From assembly GCA_022925895.1 (NCBI GenBank), contig JAKSYS010000363.1:1-61246 (forward strand): a stretch of 61,246 bases of DNA, given 5' to 3'. This document shows positions 23,611-34,831 of this stretch, piece by piece (the stretch's first letter is position 1; every line of letters starts with the position of its first letter). The DNA comes from Fragilaria crotonensis. Taxonomy: Eukaryota > Bacillariophyta > Fragilariophyceae > Fragilariales > Fragilariaceae. The translations under genes and the position numbers were made by a program. The notes under the pieces were generated by a model. It searched no databases, was not told the DNA's origin, and saw only the letters and a program-made list of their open reading frames with translations.

Positions 23611-26600
23611 ATGACCCTCATGTTCCGATTCCAATCGATTATACTTCTCTTGATTGATGGCATCGTTGCAAACAGATTATTTCTCATGGCCGATGCGGCA
23701 CCGTCAATGCAATATTGTACTAAAATACTGGTCTCGGCTGATTCGAACGGAGACGGAAGATTAAGTCGAAACGAATATGGGGACGCTCTACGAACTTTTT
23801 TGAGACGCGACATAATATCGGACGTGTTCGATGATGCTTCTGACGACGGGGTTTCGCAGAGACTGCAACTTATCTTCGACGACTTTCGCGGTCCAGATGA
23901 TTCTCTTGATATAGTGGGGGCGCTCTCATTGGATTGGACATGTCGAGCGATTGTCAAAGCGTTTGACGAACCCATTGTGACGGGGAGGACTTCGAGCAGC
24001 GTTGTAACTCAGCAGGATGAAGAACGCGAAATTTCTCTAGAGTATTGCTTCGTGGCAATGACTATCAATGACAGCGAAGGAGATGGATATTTGGACTCGA
24101 CGGAGTATCTACGCTTTGCTAAACTTTTGGCATTAGAGGACTTGGATTGCGCAACAAAATTCGAAGATCTTCCACAACAGCTCCAGGATAGTTTCGATGC
24201 CAGAAGTTCAAATGAGCTTGTTTCAATCGTTGGAGCAAAGCCAACCGACGTTGCATCGAATGAGCAGGTACAATTTCTGACGAACTGGTGTATTGAAACA
24301 ATCTCCCTGGTTGGAGAAGCAAGCGGACTTTGTGGTGTACCGACCTTGGCACCAAACACTGAGTTGCTACCGGTTGCCTCGAGTGTCCTGGAGTGCTTTT
24401 ACAGTTACGCCCAGGCAAACGAGAACGAGGACGCTTGGCTAAGCCGTCTGGAATACATCATTTTTGTGCAGAGGCTATCCGGTAACGACACTTCGCTTGC
24501 CAACCTAAGTTTCAATGAGCTGCCCTATGTTTTACAGAATAATTTTAATGATCTTGCGGTGGATGATGCTGAGATTGACATCTCAGGTTCAGAGGCAGGA
24601 TCAACGCCGACTACGGAAGAGCTTGAATATCTGACGCGAGTTTGTTATAACACCACCACCGCAATACAATTGGCTTTGTCACCGGGTTCTACCATGCCAA
24701 TACCGGCCCCGAGTGCGATTCCCACAATAGAGACATCAACGCCGTCAATTCAGCCCACATCAGAAAGTCCAAGTAGAATAAGTCTACCAACAGAAAGTCC
24801 CTCTTTCAACACAGACGGCCCAACAGAGCACGCTGAAGTTGAGACCCTTGAACCAACTGAGGCTCCCAGTGACACAACCCCTCGACCCACAATCACGCCG
24901 AGTATAATGTCCTTCGACCCCAGCGGGTCAAGTCAGGCTCCACCCACAAGTGCTCCAAATATAATATCCTTGGAACCTAGTGGATCGACTCAGGCTCCAA
25001 CCAACGCATCCCCTCAACCCACAAAATTACCGAGTACAATATCCTTGAAACCCAGTCGGTTAAGTGCGACCCCTTCTTCGTCAAACACCATCCCATCACT
25101 GTCTCCTACTGGATCGACAGGCGTATTCGAAGTGAGAAGCACATTTGTTATCTCCAACATAGTCGGAATATCAGCAAGCGACCTGAGTCCAGTGGCGGAG
25201 GAACGATTACGGCTAGACGCCAGCTACAGCCGGCTAGTACAACTAGTAACAAATAAGGAGTTCGGAGTCGAAGGATCGCGTCGACAAGCTCGACTCCTGA
25301 GAAGACGACTGCTGGTTCAATACATCTCGCAAAGTGCCCAAACCGTGAATCTTACTGATGTTTCATGCCCTCTTGCATCTGCGAACAACACGTTGTGTCA
25401 GACTGTTGAGGCATCATTCAACATCAACGCTACAAGTGATGAGAACCTTGTGACAGTTTTGGCTGACGCCAAAGCTGCTGTGGACGCCGGGATTCAAGAG
25501 GGACAACTGCAGTCCTTGTTGGATGAGCTGAATACGCCCCTCCGCATTGTGGTACCGTCAAATTCTGGAAATGAGACAATGTTCACGATATCTGCCTCCT
25601 TTGTCATCGCAAACCGCATGGGCTTCAGTGCTGTTGCATTCTCGGAAGGATCAAAAGGGTATACTGATATCAGGGCTGCTTTTGGTAACCTTTGTTCTTA
25701 CGTCGTCCAGGTCAACGGGACTGGAGCTCAGTACGTCGCCAACAGTTATCGAATTTTGGACGTCTGCGACATAAAATGTCCCAAATCACCCGCAGGCGTC
25801 TTTTGTCAATCCGTATTTGCAACGAGCCAAGTCGAAATTGAGGCGACTAATCCAGAATATATGGCCAATTCCATCACATCTGCTGTGGAACATGAGATCG
25901 AGATTGGCACGCTACAGACTCAGTTGGATTTCATCAATCCATGGTCGTCATACAGCATTGAGGAAGGATATGTTCCCACTTGTCCTGAAACCACTCAACA
26001 GTAAGCCCCATGAACGAGACCAGTCAGAAGGAAAGTCCAGCAAGTGACGGGAGTGGCACTAATTCCACCAACTTGACCTCAAACGTCGCCATTGGGGTGG
26101 GAGTTACTGTTGGTGTATGTATTCTTCTCGTTTTCTGTTATCTTGCAAGACCAAGACAACCGGCGAAGCCTTTAACAACCTTCACACGCGGTGATTACAT
26201 TGATGAATTCGGCACCACCGGACCAGGAAGGGCAAACAATGCACAAGATAACCTGGACGATGATGATGGATACTACGAAGAGGAATATCGATACGCACCA
26301 GTTCAAACCCGTATCCCGATATCACCCTACAAAGTCGAGGATCAACGCTTTTCGCAAGTATTTGGTCCTCCCAAGGTCTCACCCACGCCACTCCTAGGTC
26401 GCTCTTCTACCACTCCGCCAACGACGACGGGTTCTTCCGCATATGCATCCCATGGTTCGGAACAGGCTTTCCGACGAGGTGCAAATTCCTCTAGTGACAG
26501 CAACGCCTCAACTCCGCCTGCTTCCATGCCTCGCGTACCAATGGGCGCGCTTCGCGCGCCAATTGCAGAAGAGGAGGAGGATAGCGAATCGGACGATAGC

Positions 26601-26762
26601 AGCAGTGGTAGCAGTGGAAGTGGCAGCAGTGGAAGTGGTAGCAGTGATAGCAGTGACGATGATTCGGACAGCAGTGGCTCCAGTTCCGACGGCAGCGACG
26701 GAAGTTCTTCTTCGTCTGACGACGACGACAGCGACTCGGGGTCCGAGTCCGACGAGGATTAG
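23611..26762 (+). CDS. EF-hand, PTS-rich single-pass membrane protein with acidic Ser tail
   Basis: The ATG at 23611 opens a signal peptide (MTLMFRFQSIILLLIDG...). Three EF-hand-like loops follow: DSNGDGRLSRNE (residues 44-55, canonical), DSEGDGYLDSTE (154-165, canonical) and NENEDAWLSRLE (270-281, degenerate). Next comes a Pro/Thr/Ser-rich linker with repeats such as PTESPS and SGSTQAPT (about 355-515), then two related globular repeats, each with FTISASFVIANRMG-like or FEVRSTFVISNIVG-like starts and paired cysteines (about 515-790). The frame stops at 26002, but a one-base shift just before it enters a frame with a transmembrane helix (26085-26144, VAIGVGVTVGVCILLVFCYL) and a cytoplasmic tail ending in about 60 Ser/Asp/Glu/Gly residues (26565-26759). 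I treat both as one gene because the helix and tail lack their own signal peptide. Calcium binding and an extracytoplasmic location are inferred; function is unknown. Confidence 0.7.
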
Positions 26763-26924
26763 TCCAGGTTGGAGGGTTTAAAGACATGATGATTTGGGGC
26801 GAGTGTTCTCGTGGTGTCATTGTGTCACCGACGAACAAAGTTGATCGAGAGGGGAAGTTAAACTTTTGTACGTATCTAGTTGTTTCTAGTAGAGGCTTCC
26901 CTATGTAAATTCGTTCTGTTTCTA

Positions 26925-28336
26925 CTAGTAGCCACCATATGGATTCGCGCCAGTTGACTGCATTGTGTTGTATGGAGCAGAGGGCACACCGAACTGGCTG
27001 AATGGATCCGCAGCAGCGCCATTGTTGGTAGTGCTGTTGCTTTCAAACGGATTGGCAGCCGGGTATGCATCATTATTATTAAAACCCGATAATGGGCTAT
27101 TTGGTGGTTGTTGCACTCCACCAAATGCATTTGATTGTGTTTGTGCATCGTAACCGCTGTAGTTGTTACTGTAGTTGGCAACAGGCTGCATCGATGGTTG
27201 TCCAACCCCAAAGGGATTCGCAGCATCAGTTGCCTGTTGTGGCGGCGCGTTATAGGAGTAGTGATTGGTAGATGTCTGCACGGTTGGCGAGCCTCCAAAT
27301 AGATCGGATGCGTCATTCGCAGAGGTCGGAGGAGGACCGTAAGTATTGGCCATGGTCATTTGACCTCCAAATAGGTTCGATGCGTCATTCGCAGTGGTCG
27401 GAGGAGGACCATAGCTGTTGGCCATTGTCATTTGACCTCCAAATGGGTTGGACGAGTCATTCGTAGTTGTCGGAGGAGGACCGTAGCCATTGGCGACGGT
27501 CATTTGTCCTCCATATGGGTTGGATGCGTCATGCACAGTGGTCGGAGACGTACTGTAGGTATTGGTCGTTGTCATTAGTCCACCAAATAGGTTAGCCGTA
27601 TCAGATGTTGGTGCACCACTTCCATAAGTCTGAGCAACTTGCATCTGACCTCCAAATGCATAGGAGGCATCAGTCTGAGGTTGGCTGAACATGTTGTAGT
27701 TGTTGTATGTCGACTGTTCCGTTGGGACAAGCAAATCGGTCGAAGGGGCGGGGGTAGACGCAACGGGATTGAAGTCCAGCAAAAGGTCTGGAGTAGAGTT
27801 TGTCACTGGGGGATCCACTGGGGTAGGCATTGTCGAAACATCGACCGGAGCCCGACTGCTGTTGCACACCAGAGTACATGTGGCCCTTGGGTTCCGACGC
27901 AGGCAAAGCTTTTCGCTTCCTACAGGGATGGTTAGGGTACAAAAGATCGAGGATCGAGTTACCTTGAGTCGATGGCGGAACATGAGCACTTCCTTCCCTA
28001 GGGCAGTCGGAAAGAAGAATTCCATCAATCAACAACTCGAAGCACTTGTAATCGTACGATTCTCCCTTTGGTCTAGTGCGTGTTCCAATTAACTGAAAGT
28101 TCGATCCATCGTGCTGGAATTTAGTATCGATGAGGCTTGCACCACTATTCCTGGTGAAGACTTCTTCGATTCCATTGACAAAGATGCTTTGCTTTCCTGA
28201 GGTGAAAGACCAAACGAGGAGGAGATCGTATTCCTTGCCGTTGATCGAGAGCGCATGGCGACTTCCTCTTGCTTTCAGGGTTCATCTTGCCGACATCGCG
28301 TTCGGAGTAGTCAATCTGATTAATGACAGTCGCCAT
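26925..28336 (-). CDS. Conserved stramenopile protein, FAIM-like head with NPF-rich repeat tail
   Basis: Reads from the ATG at 28336 down to the stop at 26925 with two apparent one-base shifts (near 28260 and 27850). The head has NQIDYSERDVGKMNPESKRK, then EYDLLLVWSFTSGKQSIFVNG (positions about 28240-28180) and FELLIDG. This matches from memory a diatom family with DYxERDVGKMNP and W-S-x-T-S-G-K-R-x-V-x-x-D-G, whose beta-sandwich resembles FAIM proteins. The tail is Asn/Pro/Gly-rich with a 24-residue tandem repeat (NPFGGQMTMANSYGPPP...NDAS) and scattered NPF, NPY and DLF tripeptides ending ANPYGGY. NPF and DLF/DPF motifs bind EH domains and adaptor ears in endocytosis, so a trafficking role is conceivable. 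An alternative upstream ATG lies at 28438. The frameshifts may be assembly errors. Confidence 0.6.
27290..27665 (-). repeat. 72-bp coding tandem repeat (24-residue NPF/NPY/NLF repeat)
   Basis: About five in-frame copies of a 72-bp unit encode the (N/D)-(P/L)-(F/Y)-G-G-Q-M-T repeat of the 26925-28336 gene. The central copies are nearly identical at the DNA level, implying recent expansion or gene conversion, while the outer copies have diverged. Confidence 0.85.
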
Positions 28337-29443
28337 GATACTGATTGTGATTTTGATGATGCACTCGGAGCGCAGTGATTTGTGGTGAGGATCAAGGAGT
28401 GCTCGGAGTAGAAGCTCAAGGTTTGTGGATGTGACCACGTAGTTGTATACAATCTGATTGATTTGTGATCAATCGTACGTCGTTGTAACAATTGCTGCAC
28501 TACTTGCCTTGCATGCATACCAAGTGCCAAGTTGTGCAACAAATTGACGTTGGAGGAATTTCGTGAGATCGTGTTTCGTCCACGACGAATGGCGTCGCTA
28601 TAGTACTGCTGTGCGCTTCGGTGTGCGTCGTACATTGTCGCATAGGTATTTACGTCCTGATATGCACAATGCTCTCTTTCGATGGAGGCGGAGAACCAAC
28701 ACTGGATGGTGGGGAAGTAATATATGTGTATGTGTGTCACTCATCTATTTCGCGCCGCACATCTTGACAAGAACCCATAGTTCGATCGTGGATTTGGCCA
28801 AAAATCTGAAATCTATCCGTTGGAAGCGCACAGGTGCGCCGGTGCTCCACCTACCACCTCTCCACCACCTCGATCTTTTTCCAAAGACTGTTGCATCCAT
28901 TCACGAAGAAATGTTTATCTTCGCCATGCTGTGCGGGAGTATCACATGGAAGTCGGAACGGTACTGTATGATATGCACGGTAGCAAAGTATGAACATATT
29001 CATACATCCGATCAATGCTGTGCATTGTACAGCATCTATGTCATATGACATATGACATATATATATTGCGTATATAATTAGTACGACAGTACCCCATACT
29101 CTAGTACCACGGTTTAGTTGGAGTACACTTGCAGAGAACACCCGAGCATCAAAGATGACAGTACTCCAGTACCTGGTACGAAACATCAACAACAAAAAAC
29201 AAAAAAACTACCTAGCCACAACGTGGAGTACAGATCCCATCATTGTCTGCATCACAGTACCAGGTAGTTCGGGGTGGCAGGTAGGGATACGACTCGGAGG
29301 GACCATAGGGACCCTGTCCCTACTCTAGAGCGTAGCTGGCATGCGACTTCTGTAGTATTGGAAGTAGATTGGTACTCGGAGTACAATTGCACGATCTACC
29401 TGTAGGTTATAAACACTACGCTACTGTACATCCCTTGTCTTTA
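28337..29443. other. Intergenic region between two minus-strand genes
   Basis: Expected to hold the promoter of the 26925-28336 gene and the 3' UTR of the HIR-like gene. Open frames up to about 160 codons occur on both strands without recognisable domains. A CATATGACATATGACATATATATAT run lies near 29040, and GTAC palindromes occur at 29158-29180. Confidence 0.4.
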
Positions 29444-30736
29444 TCATAATAACTCCCTAGCCTCAAATTCATCGCCGTCCTCGACGACCTCCTCATCCAT
29501 CGATTGAGCACTGCTGTCAACGTCGGAATCGCCGTCGTCAGATCCACCGGCCGTCAAACCCTGCCTCATATTCATTACTTCCCCCGGTGATGCACGCACA
29601 ATCAAGCTACCGGCATCAACGTGCGTCAACAAATCCATGTATTGTGTCACAAGCAAGACATCCATAACATGCGAAAAATCCTGATTCCATCCCGACGCAG
29701 CACTCTCCTTCATTCCCGCGGCAAGACATTTGCGTTGTTGTGCAGTTCCCATTCCATGCAAATACGCCACTTCCACACCCGCTTCCGCTCGTTTCACTCG
29801 AATCACCTTATCTGCTTCACCACGATGCACCATTGCCTCCTTCCTTCTCCGACATGCTTCCACTTCGTTCATGGCACGCACCACGGACGGCTGTGCGGGT
29901 CGTACATTGGTGCAGAGGGTTTGGACCACATGGTAGCCAAAGTCGTATTGGCTCAGGACGAGGCACAATCGCGTGTGCACCGCGTTTGCAATATCACCAC
30001 GACGACCACCAAGGACGTCATCCAGAGTCATGGCGGGAACTTGGGCGCGGACAACATCAAAGATATAGGATCGGATTTGGATGTGAGGGTCGGTCAATTG
30101 ATAGTAGGCTAAGTACGCCATTTCAGGTATCACCTTGTACTGGACCGAAACTTCAATGTGTACAAAGACATGGTCCTTTGTTTTTGTCTCACAGGCCACG
30201 TCAAGTTGTTGAATACGAAGCGATATCCGCGATGCTATGGTTGAGTAGGGCCAGCACATCAGGTGCAAACCAGGGCCAAGTAAATCAAATCTTCCGAAGT
30301 TCTCAGTTAGTCCAATCTCTTGAGTACGGACACATTGACAACATAGTCCTCCATGACTGAATAGTGGAATTGACAAATCCTTTGCAGGATTGTGATGGTT
30401 CAAAAGATTATGGTGAATATGGTGGATCAAAGAGTGACCTTGCGCGTCATCGAGGCTAGGAAATTCAGGAATAGGTTCTTGATTTTGCTGCTCGTGTTGA
30501 GTCTGTGGTATCCCAACCACCAAGGGGACTTCATAGTACAGAGATGGTGATACAACCAGATCACGCTCTGGACGATGGTATTGATTCTGGCGCCGTCGTC
30601 GTCGATTGTTCGTTTCCGAGTACCATTCGTCGCGAAACGCATCGGCACCGCTGTTCGCCACATTCTCCGAAAGCAATGGTTCACGCCCAAATTTCGAGGA
30701 TTGCTTCCTTCTCATTCGAAGCGGTACCATCTCCAT
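29444..30736 (-). CDS. SPFH/Band-7 protein, hypersensitive-induced-reaction (HIR) type
   Basis: 430 residues, intact. The SPFH core runs from about residue 130 to 370. Its signatures are characteristic of plant and protist HIR proteins: ETKTKDHVFVHIEVSVQYKV, IFDVVRAQVPAMTLDDV, RAMNEVEACRRRKEA, IRVKRAEAGVEVAYLHGMG and DVLLVTQYMDLL. HIR proteins oligomerise in membrane microdomains, and in plants scaffold immune or stress signalling. The core opens GGLCCQCVRTQEIGL, whose Cys cluster may be palmitoylated. Unusual features are a roughly 130-residue basic, His/Asn-rich N-terminal extension that replaces the short myristoylated MGN start of plant HIRs, and an acidic C-terminal tail (DDGDSDVDSS...EEVVEDGDE). 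No hydrophobic hairpin is evident, so membrane attachment would be through lipidation or oligomerisation. Confidence 0.88.
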   Translation of the reverse strand: MEMVPLRMRRKQSSKFGREPLLSENVANSGADAFRDEWYSETNNRRRRRQNQYHRPERDLVVSPSLYYEVPLVVGIPQTQHEQQNQEPIPEFPSLDDAQGHSLIHHIHHNLLNHHNPAKDLSIPLFSHGGLCCQCVRTQEIGLTENFGRFDLLGPGLHLMCWPYSTIASRISLRIQQLDVACETKTKDHVFVHIEVSVQYKVIPEMAYLAYYQLTDPHIQIRSYIFDVVRAQVPAMTLDDVLGGRRGDIANAVHTRLCLVLSQYDFGYHVVQTLCTNVRPAQPSVVRAMNEVEACRRRKEAMVHRGEADKVIRVKRAEAGVEVAYLHGMGTAQQRKCLAAGMKESAASGWNQDFSHVMDVLLVTQYMDLLTHVDAGSLIVRASPGEVMNMRQGLTAGGSDDGDSDVDSSAQSMDEEVVEDGDEFEARELL

Positions 30737-31190
30737 CTTGTTAAAGTGCTTGTGGCTTTACTGTGGGTATGGAGTTGGATGGTTGGCTCTTGGTATGCAT
30801 GGCGACGACGACGACGACCACGACGACGATTGACATTAATGGCGTACTCCGAGTAGACTCCTTTACCAAGGATTCAGCAATCCGGATTCTTGTCTCTGGA
30901 CTCTGCTACTGGTACATACCAGTCGTACAGATCCGTGTGACAGCATTGGCGAAGCTTCAGTCATGGTTTTGGGAAAAGTACTGGTACAAGTTTTTTACTC
31001 CGGATAGCATATTATCATACTATCATAGAAGGTACAGTACCAGGTAACGCGCTGGCGCCGTGGATCATGTTTTGTGTCATGGGGTCATGGATCCTACATC
31101 ATCGCCCACACGACTTAACGGGTGTGCTACAGACGACCGACGGAGTACAAGTGTACTACACTGACCTTGGATGGTGAGCAGTGAGCACTG
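30737..31190. other. Promoter-side intergenic region of the HIR-like gene
   Basis: No gene. It contains a short (GAC)n/(ACG)n tract at about 30803-30830 and GTAC motifs. It ends at the TIR-bearing element starting at 31191. Confidence 0.4.
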
Positions 31191-31972
31191 AGAGCATTCT
31201 CTATGGAGGGGTATATTTGAGTAAATTTCAACTTTTTTTCCAAAAAGCATTCTCTATGAGGGGGTATATTTGACATTTAGGGGGGGTCACAAATATACCC
31301 CCCCTGGTCAGATTTCGAAAATCTGGCCAGATTTTCGAAATCTGACCCCTAGGTATATTTGGGGGGTACATCGTTGCATTTCTCATTCCTCGTGTCAAAC
31401 TGCGCGTCATCCACTCGAAACCCTCCTAGTCACACTTCATACTCCTGTTGATACCAGCCAAATCACCACGCCTGGAACTCCGACATCACCTTCGTCTCGA
31501 CGCTCTCCCGAAGCAACAAGACGAAGGCATGTAACTACTAGTATTACTATCATACTACCGGTAGCGCCAACAGCAAATCGGATGCTGTCGGATGAACTCC
31601 GACGACACATCCGCCTCGACGCTCTCCCGAAACAAGAAGACGGCACGTACCAGTGAAAACAGCGCATCAGACGCTGACGAACGAACTCCGACATAAAGTC
31701 GTCTGCCTCAACGCGCTCCCCGAAGCAAAAAAAGGCACGTAGCCACTGTATGTGTTGTTTTTGTTGTCGGCTCTACGACTTCTCGTCACTTCAATGATGA
31801 GATGATGAGACTCGAGAAGTCTGCCGGGTAGTGTAGGAAAAGACCAGTACGTCAGTAGAAAAGGGGGTCAACGATAGAGAATGCTCAATTTTTCATTTTT
31901 AAAAAAGGGTATATTCATCTGACCCTAGGGTCAGATTTTTGACGTACCCCCCTCAACCATAGAGAATGCTCT
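31191..31972. mobile_element. MITE/foldback-like element with nested terminal inverted repeats
   Basis: The outer ends AGAGCATTCTCTATGG (31191-31206) and CCATAGAGAATGCTCT (about 31957-31972) are exact inverted repeats. A second, inner copy of the same terminal motif lies at each end in the same orientation as its outer partner (left, GCATTCTCTATG at 31247; right, ATAGAGAATGC ending 31884), giving doubled nested TIRs. Sub-terminal parts are strongly palindromic (31306-31347 and 31918-31935). The middle carries degenerate repeats around GAACTCCGAC and CTCTCCCGAA (about 31470-31740). No transposase is present, so it would be non-autonomous. I cannot identify a target-site duplication. No superfamily is assigned. 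Confidence 0.65.
31306..31347. repeat. Perfect 42-bp palindrome
   Basis: Two 21-bp half-sites, GGTCAGATTTCGAAAATCTG plus one G and its exact complement, meet at 31326/31327 with no spacer. The symmetry continues imperfectly outward (AAATATACC on the left, GGTATATTT on the right), so the full hairpin could exceed 75 bp. A second perfect palindrome, TCTGACCCTAGGGTCAGA, lies at 31918-31935 and shares the TCTGACC half-site. Confidence 0.95.
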
Positions 31973-34831
31973 GATGAGCACCAACAACTTTTTCAGGATG
32001 AAGGCAGAATTGGAGTTGTGCTTCTGGCAGGAATCATACAAGGTGCTGAAGTTGAACAACTACATACAATATAAGAAAAGGTCAGGCTATTGAATTGTTC
32101 CCAACCTAGTAGTACCAAAAAATTCACACATGCAATCTGTGTAAAAGGTAACTAAAATGTGCTTTGACATTGAATATGCTTCACCATGACAAGGCTGAAA
32201 GCCATGAGATAAAGGAGAATCAAAGTTGTGATTCTTGTTATCTTGTTGCGGTTTCTCACAAGTTGAGCCTTGGAGTCCAGATTATGTCCTTTTTGCTTGA
32301 CTATGCTGCAGTGATTACTACTAGTTGCCTGTGGTGCAGCAGGGCGGCAGAACATCATAAACAATTACAACACCAAGAGCATCATGGCATGGCAACTAGT
32401 GTAAGATATTCAATGACAACAATATCGTTGAGGTCTCCTTGTCTCCTCACAAGTTGGAGTTCAGATTATACACCTAAATCATGCTTCATCAAACAGGACT
32501 ACTACAAAGTGGTGCAGAGCACAGCCAAGATCACTGCTACTTATGGCAAAATGAACATGCTATGGCAATCAGATGAAAGGCATGAATAGGTCTTTTCAAT
32601 ACTACATCAATGAGACAACCTGACAACATTGTTAAGGTCTTTCGTCTCACACAATAGTATCTTGCTTGAGGTGGACCAGAATGCTTGTCTTCTTGCCTGT
32701 GACCTCCTGTCTGGCCTTCTTGCTTGTCAATGAACATGGGTGCTGGTTGGCAACCTGGGTGGAATTGGGGTCTGCTTTCCATGCAACAGGATGGGACATG
32801 GATCATGGGCTCAAGTCTTCATCTGACTCGTTGATGTGCAATGTGAGGGTATACTAAGTCATCTCACCAATGGGCGATGGACATTGTTTCATTTGCAGCC
32901 TTTTTTGTTGAAAGATATGTAGGGAGAATACAATGTGTACATCGTTCACTCACTTTCCTTCATGCTTGTTCTGCTTCAAAACACATTCAGTGCGCCTAAA
33001 TATGTCCTCATTAATGTGCATGGTGCACAGCAGTTCTGGTACCGGTACAGCACTACAGCACCAAATCCTGTCCTTAGTATACTTAGGGTTCGCGTTTCGG
33101 CCAGGACAGTTTGGAGCTTGGACAATACCGGCGGGTGGCTAACGCATCCCGCTTGTTACAACAGCTTTGTTACCATGGCTCGGCGTTCTGTAGTGTATGT
33201 TTGAACTAAAGTACAAGGTGATGGCAATGATGGCATTCTTTACTAGGTGCCATCAGCGGCCTTCACCAGTAGAATTCCTTGCCCTGCTCGAAAAGGCATG
33301 GGATACCAAACCGGCGCAGGCGGGCGGTGTTGATGAACTCGGTGCTGTGGCTTGACAAGATGTTGCCAGAGACGCAGCGGAGGACGAGGGTGTGAAGGTA
33401 TCACGGCCTGGGGACTGCTGGGTAGTGGGTAGTGAGGAGTTACCAACAATGACGCCTGCGCACTCAACTTCTACTTATATATTATTCCGAGTACAGTACT
33501 GCAGTTCTCCAGTACCTGGTAATACTCCAGTAGTACCAGGTGCCACGTAGTTTCTTGTAGATTGCACTGTAGTACGAGTACGAGTACTCGTACAAATCAT
33601 TCATAGTTCATAGTTCATAGTTCATATCATATCATACTCCGAGTATGTATGTACAAGTGCGAACCTGGTACCAGGTACTAGTACTAGAGTACTCGTACTC
33701 TTGAACCAGGTACTCTACTAGAGTATTCATACCAGGTACAAGGGTACAAGTACTTGTAGTTCATTGTTTACCATTGTTGTCCACTACAGAACATTCGGCC
33801 TCTGGAGCAGTGGACAAGTGAACACGGATTGACGTTTTCCGCCGTTTTTTACTATCGGCGTTTATGCAAGTATATAAATTATTCTTTATTTCAGAGTCTT
33901 TAACGGCTTTTTTGGATGGTTTTTACTCAATAACTTCACCAATTCCTGAAACGACGATGAGATCGTGCAACTTTGACTTCCTTGTATATGTAGGTCTCAT
34001 GGGTTGCACGTTCGCATCGAACTTTCGATTTTCAAGATCGTCGACTTTGAGCATGATCATCGACTTCCACGTGGCATGCAAAAAATACCTGTACTGATTC
34101 CGACGTAGACTTCTACAGAAGAAAATCTTATCTTCAAAACTCGCGTTCAGGCACGTTGTGAAACACCGTGTTGTGAACACGATGTTGCTTTGGACCGACA
34201 ACAATCTCATTGTCATGCGTCAAAACACAATTTACACGGATAATCAGCAGTCAAATAACTTGTATAATGTTACACTTGATAATGTTATAGTCAACGTTTC
34301 TCTTGTTGTTGCTTGAAGAAAGATTGTGGAGGCATTTTAGGGATGATGGCATGGTGACACACAACATCTCTCGCGACGTCAACACGAAGCATAAATACTG
34401 GGGCACTCCAGTACAAGTAAATTCACGAAAGAAGAGCAAGAAAAAATTTAACGTCTGATCTAAAAAACTCGATGCTGTCTTCGTCATTATATAAATACAT
34501 ACGGTGAAAGGCGTTGATTGAAAGTTAAACAAGGGACATTTTTTATATAAAGTTGCGGCACATAACCAGTCACTTGTCCACCTCTCCAGAGGCCGAATGT
34601 TCTGTAGTGTCGGTGTTCAATGTCCAGTCCTACATGGTCGTCACATCGTTTCGCCGATATGCGAAGCCCTCTGTCACACGTTTCAATATGGAGGGACATG
34701 TGCTCCTTGGGCTGCGGCAGTGATGTGACATATGATAGAAGGAGTGAGATTTCCATTCTGGAAAATCTTCCACAACACTCTTGTGCCGACTGCGAACAAC
34801 TTGAGTAACTTCGGCATCCTTCTATCGTTGC
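31973..34831. other. Long intergenic region
   Basis: About 2.9 kb with no gene I can support. A minus-strand open frame at 33923-34216 (97 codons, ending DLIVVSGIGEVIE) looks mildly protein-like but matches nothing I know. About 33480-33760 is saturated with GTAC-type palindromes, listed separately. Confidence 0.4.
33485..33765. repeat. Dense cluster of GTAC-centred short palindromes
   Basis: Within about 280 bp there are many overlapping units such as CTCCAGTACCTGG, AGTACGAGTACTCGTAC, GGTACCAGGTACTAGTACTAG and GAGTACTCGTACTC, plus three TCATAGT direct repeats (about 33598-33625). The same vocabulary recurs in most intergenic regions of the window but not in the long coding exons. Confidence 0.8.

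Noticed and set aside
25120-25980. Naming the repeated ectodomain modules SEA domains or silicanin-type domains
   Set aside because: No autoproteolysis motif or family-specific signature was visible; similarity is only to general architecture.
26001-26040. Mini-intron (GTAAGC to CCAG) joining the two parts of the EF-hand membrane protein
   Set aside because: It would be at most 40 bp and leads into a stop in the required frame; a one-base indel is simpler.
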